Origin: Rhabditophanes sp. KR3021
Taxonomy: Eukaryota; Nematoda; Chromadorea; Rhabditida; Alloionematidae
Reading direction: 5' to 3'
NCBI GenBank assembly: GCA_963281155.1
Contig: CAUJLY010000006.1
Location: 4,278,001 to 4,342,000, forward strand
Length of the DNA: 64,000 nt
Shown here: positions 63,537 to 64,000 of the stretch, piece after piece
Numbering within the stretch: position 1 is the stretch's first letter
How the letters are laid out: the number at the start of each line of letters is the position of its first letter
Translations under genes and position numbers: made by a program
Notes under the pieces: generated by a model
The model's database searches: none
What the model was told of the DNA's origin: nothing
The model's input: only the letters and a program-made list of their open reading frames with translations

Positions 63537-64000
63537 ATGACTGATACAAAAGCCGCCAAATCCCCTGCAAAAATGATTGACGGTATGCTTAGGATTTCCA
63601 ATTATTATATTACCTTAAACTTGTAGAAAACAATGACCCAACCGTGCCATTCATCGAGCAAGGCAAAGGAGCCGTTAACGTCATGGGATCTCCACCAAAA
63701 GACAAGAACAACATTGTCTACTTGATCATGCTTCTTCACGGAGTTGGTGTTCTTATGCCCTGGAACATGTTCATCACAATTGCCCCTTCTGTAAGTTTAA
63801 CACGCATGTTCCGTGGATGACTTAAATATTTTTAGTATTACATCAACTATAAACTCGCTACTGTCGATGCTGATGGAAACAAAGTTTTGACCTTTTACGC
63901 CATTCAATTTTTCTCTTTCCTCGGACTCTTCTCTCAATTCCCCAACTTGATCCTTAACGCTCTCAACATTGTTCTCCCCATCAAAGGAGAATTGATGACC
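63537..64000 (+). CDS. Equilibrative nucleoside transporter (5' part)
   Basis: Multi-pass SLC29/ENT carrier that moves nucleosides down their gradients. Three exons are visible: 63537-63582, 63627-63790 and 63836 onward, cut by the window end after 125 codons. A short hydrophilic N-terminus (MTDTKAAKSPAK) precedes helix 1, which carries the ENT signature HGVGVLMPWNMFI; the LPWN-type motif is diagnostic. The next exon begins YYINYKL and leads into helix 2 (FYAIQFFSFLGLFSQFPNLI). Both introns are short (44-45 bp) with standard GT-AG sites. The start follows a TTTTTAG trans-splice-type acceptor. The paralogue among C. elegans ENT-1 to ENT-7 is not assigned. Confidence 0.9.

Noticed and set aside
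1..64000. CRISPR arrays, bacterial operons, phage or insertion sequences
   Set aside because: The window is eukaryotic with spliceosomal introns; no regular repeat-spacer arrays or transposase genes were seen.

Overview
This is an AT-rich nuclear segment of a nematode genome. All ten recognisable full-length genes are split by spliceosomal introns with TTTTAG/TTTCAG acceptors, and several start codons lie just after an unpaired TTTCAG-type acceptor, as expected for spliced-leader trans-splicing. The window also holds a spliced-leader (SL) RNA gene. The gene set is typical of nematodes: ciliary IFT22/IFTA-2, plexin, sigma GST, an IRG-7-like EGF/vWA/C-type-lectin protein, troponin T, mitofilin, a short intersectin and an ENT transporter. 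I cannot name the species. No operon is evident, because same-strand neighbours are far apart.

Layout. 1-2.1 kb: IFT22 (minus) with a near-perfect X-box (DAF-19/RFX site) 78 bp upstream. 2.1-13.8 kb: a long gene-poor stretch with a possible small split gene (3.27-6.18 kb), a decayed coding-like patch (about 4.2 kb) and an AT repeat. 13.8-21.5 kb: a complete six-exon plexin, one intron of which has a GC-AG border. 22.3 kb: sigma-class GST. 25.4-26.4 kb: an unrecognised multi-pass membrane protein. 27.5-29.2 kb: alpha-arrestin. 30.3-32.0 kb: LAT-type amino acid transporter. 32.1-33.2 kb: syntaxin (minus). 34.1-34.7 kb: an orphan small protein.

35.1-42.1 kb: the 2116-residue IRG-7-like protein, with a 16-nt microexon and a first intron holding a 39-bp triplication and an antisense coding-like fragment. 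42.5-42.7 kb: an SL RNA gene and a diverged tandem copy. 45.4-50.3 kb: troponin T (minus) with an apparent one-base frameshift; its 3-kb first intron contains a same-strand 720-codon ORF of unknown function. 52.3-53.8 kb: choline/ethanolamine kinase (minus). 55.0-57.0 kb: MIC60/mitofilin with a second GC-AG intron. 57.3-60.4 kb: short intersectin (minus). 63.5 kb to the end: the 5' part of an equilibrative nucleoside transporter.

The genes do not form a single pathway. Syntaxin and intersectin act in membrane traffic, plexin and troponin T in guidance and muscle, and the IRG-7-like protein probably in intestinal immunity. The most distinctive elements are the SL RNA pair, the X-box, the two GCAAGT introns, the troponin T frameshift and nested ORF, and the contents of the IRG-7-like first intron. 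All exon coordinates were read by eye from splice-site and frame consistency and are not supported by transcripts.
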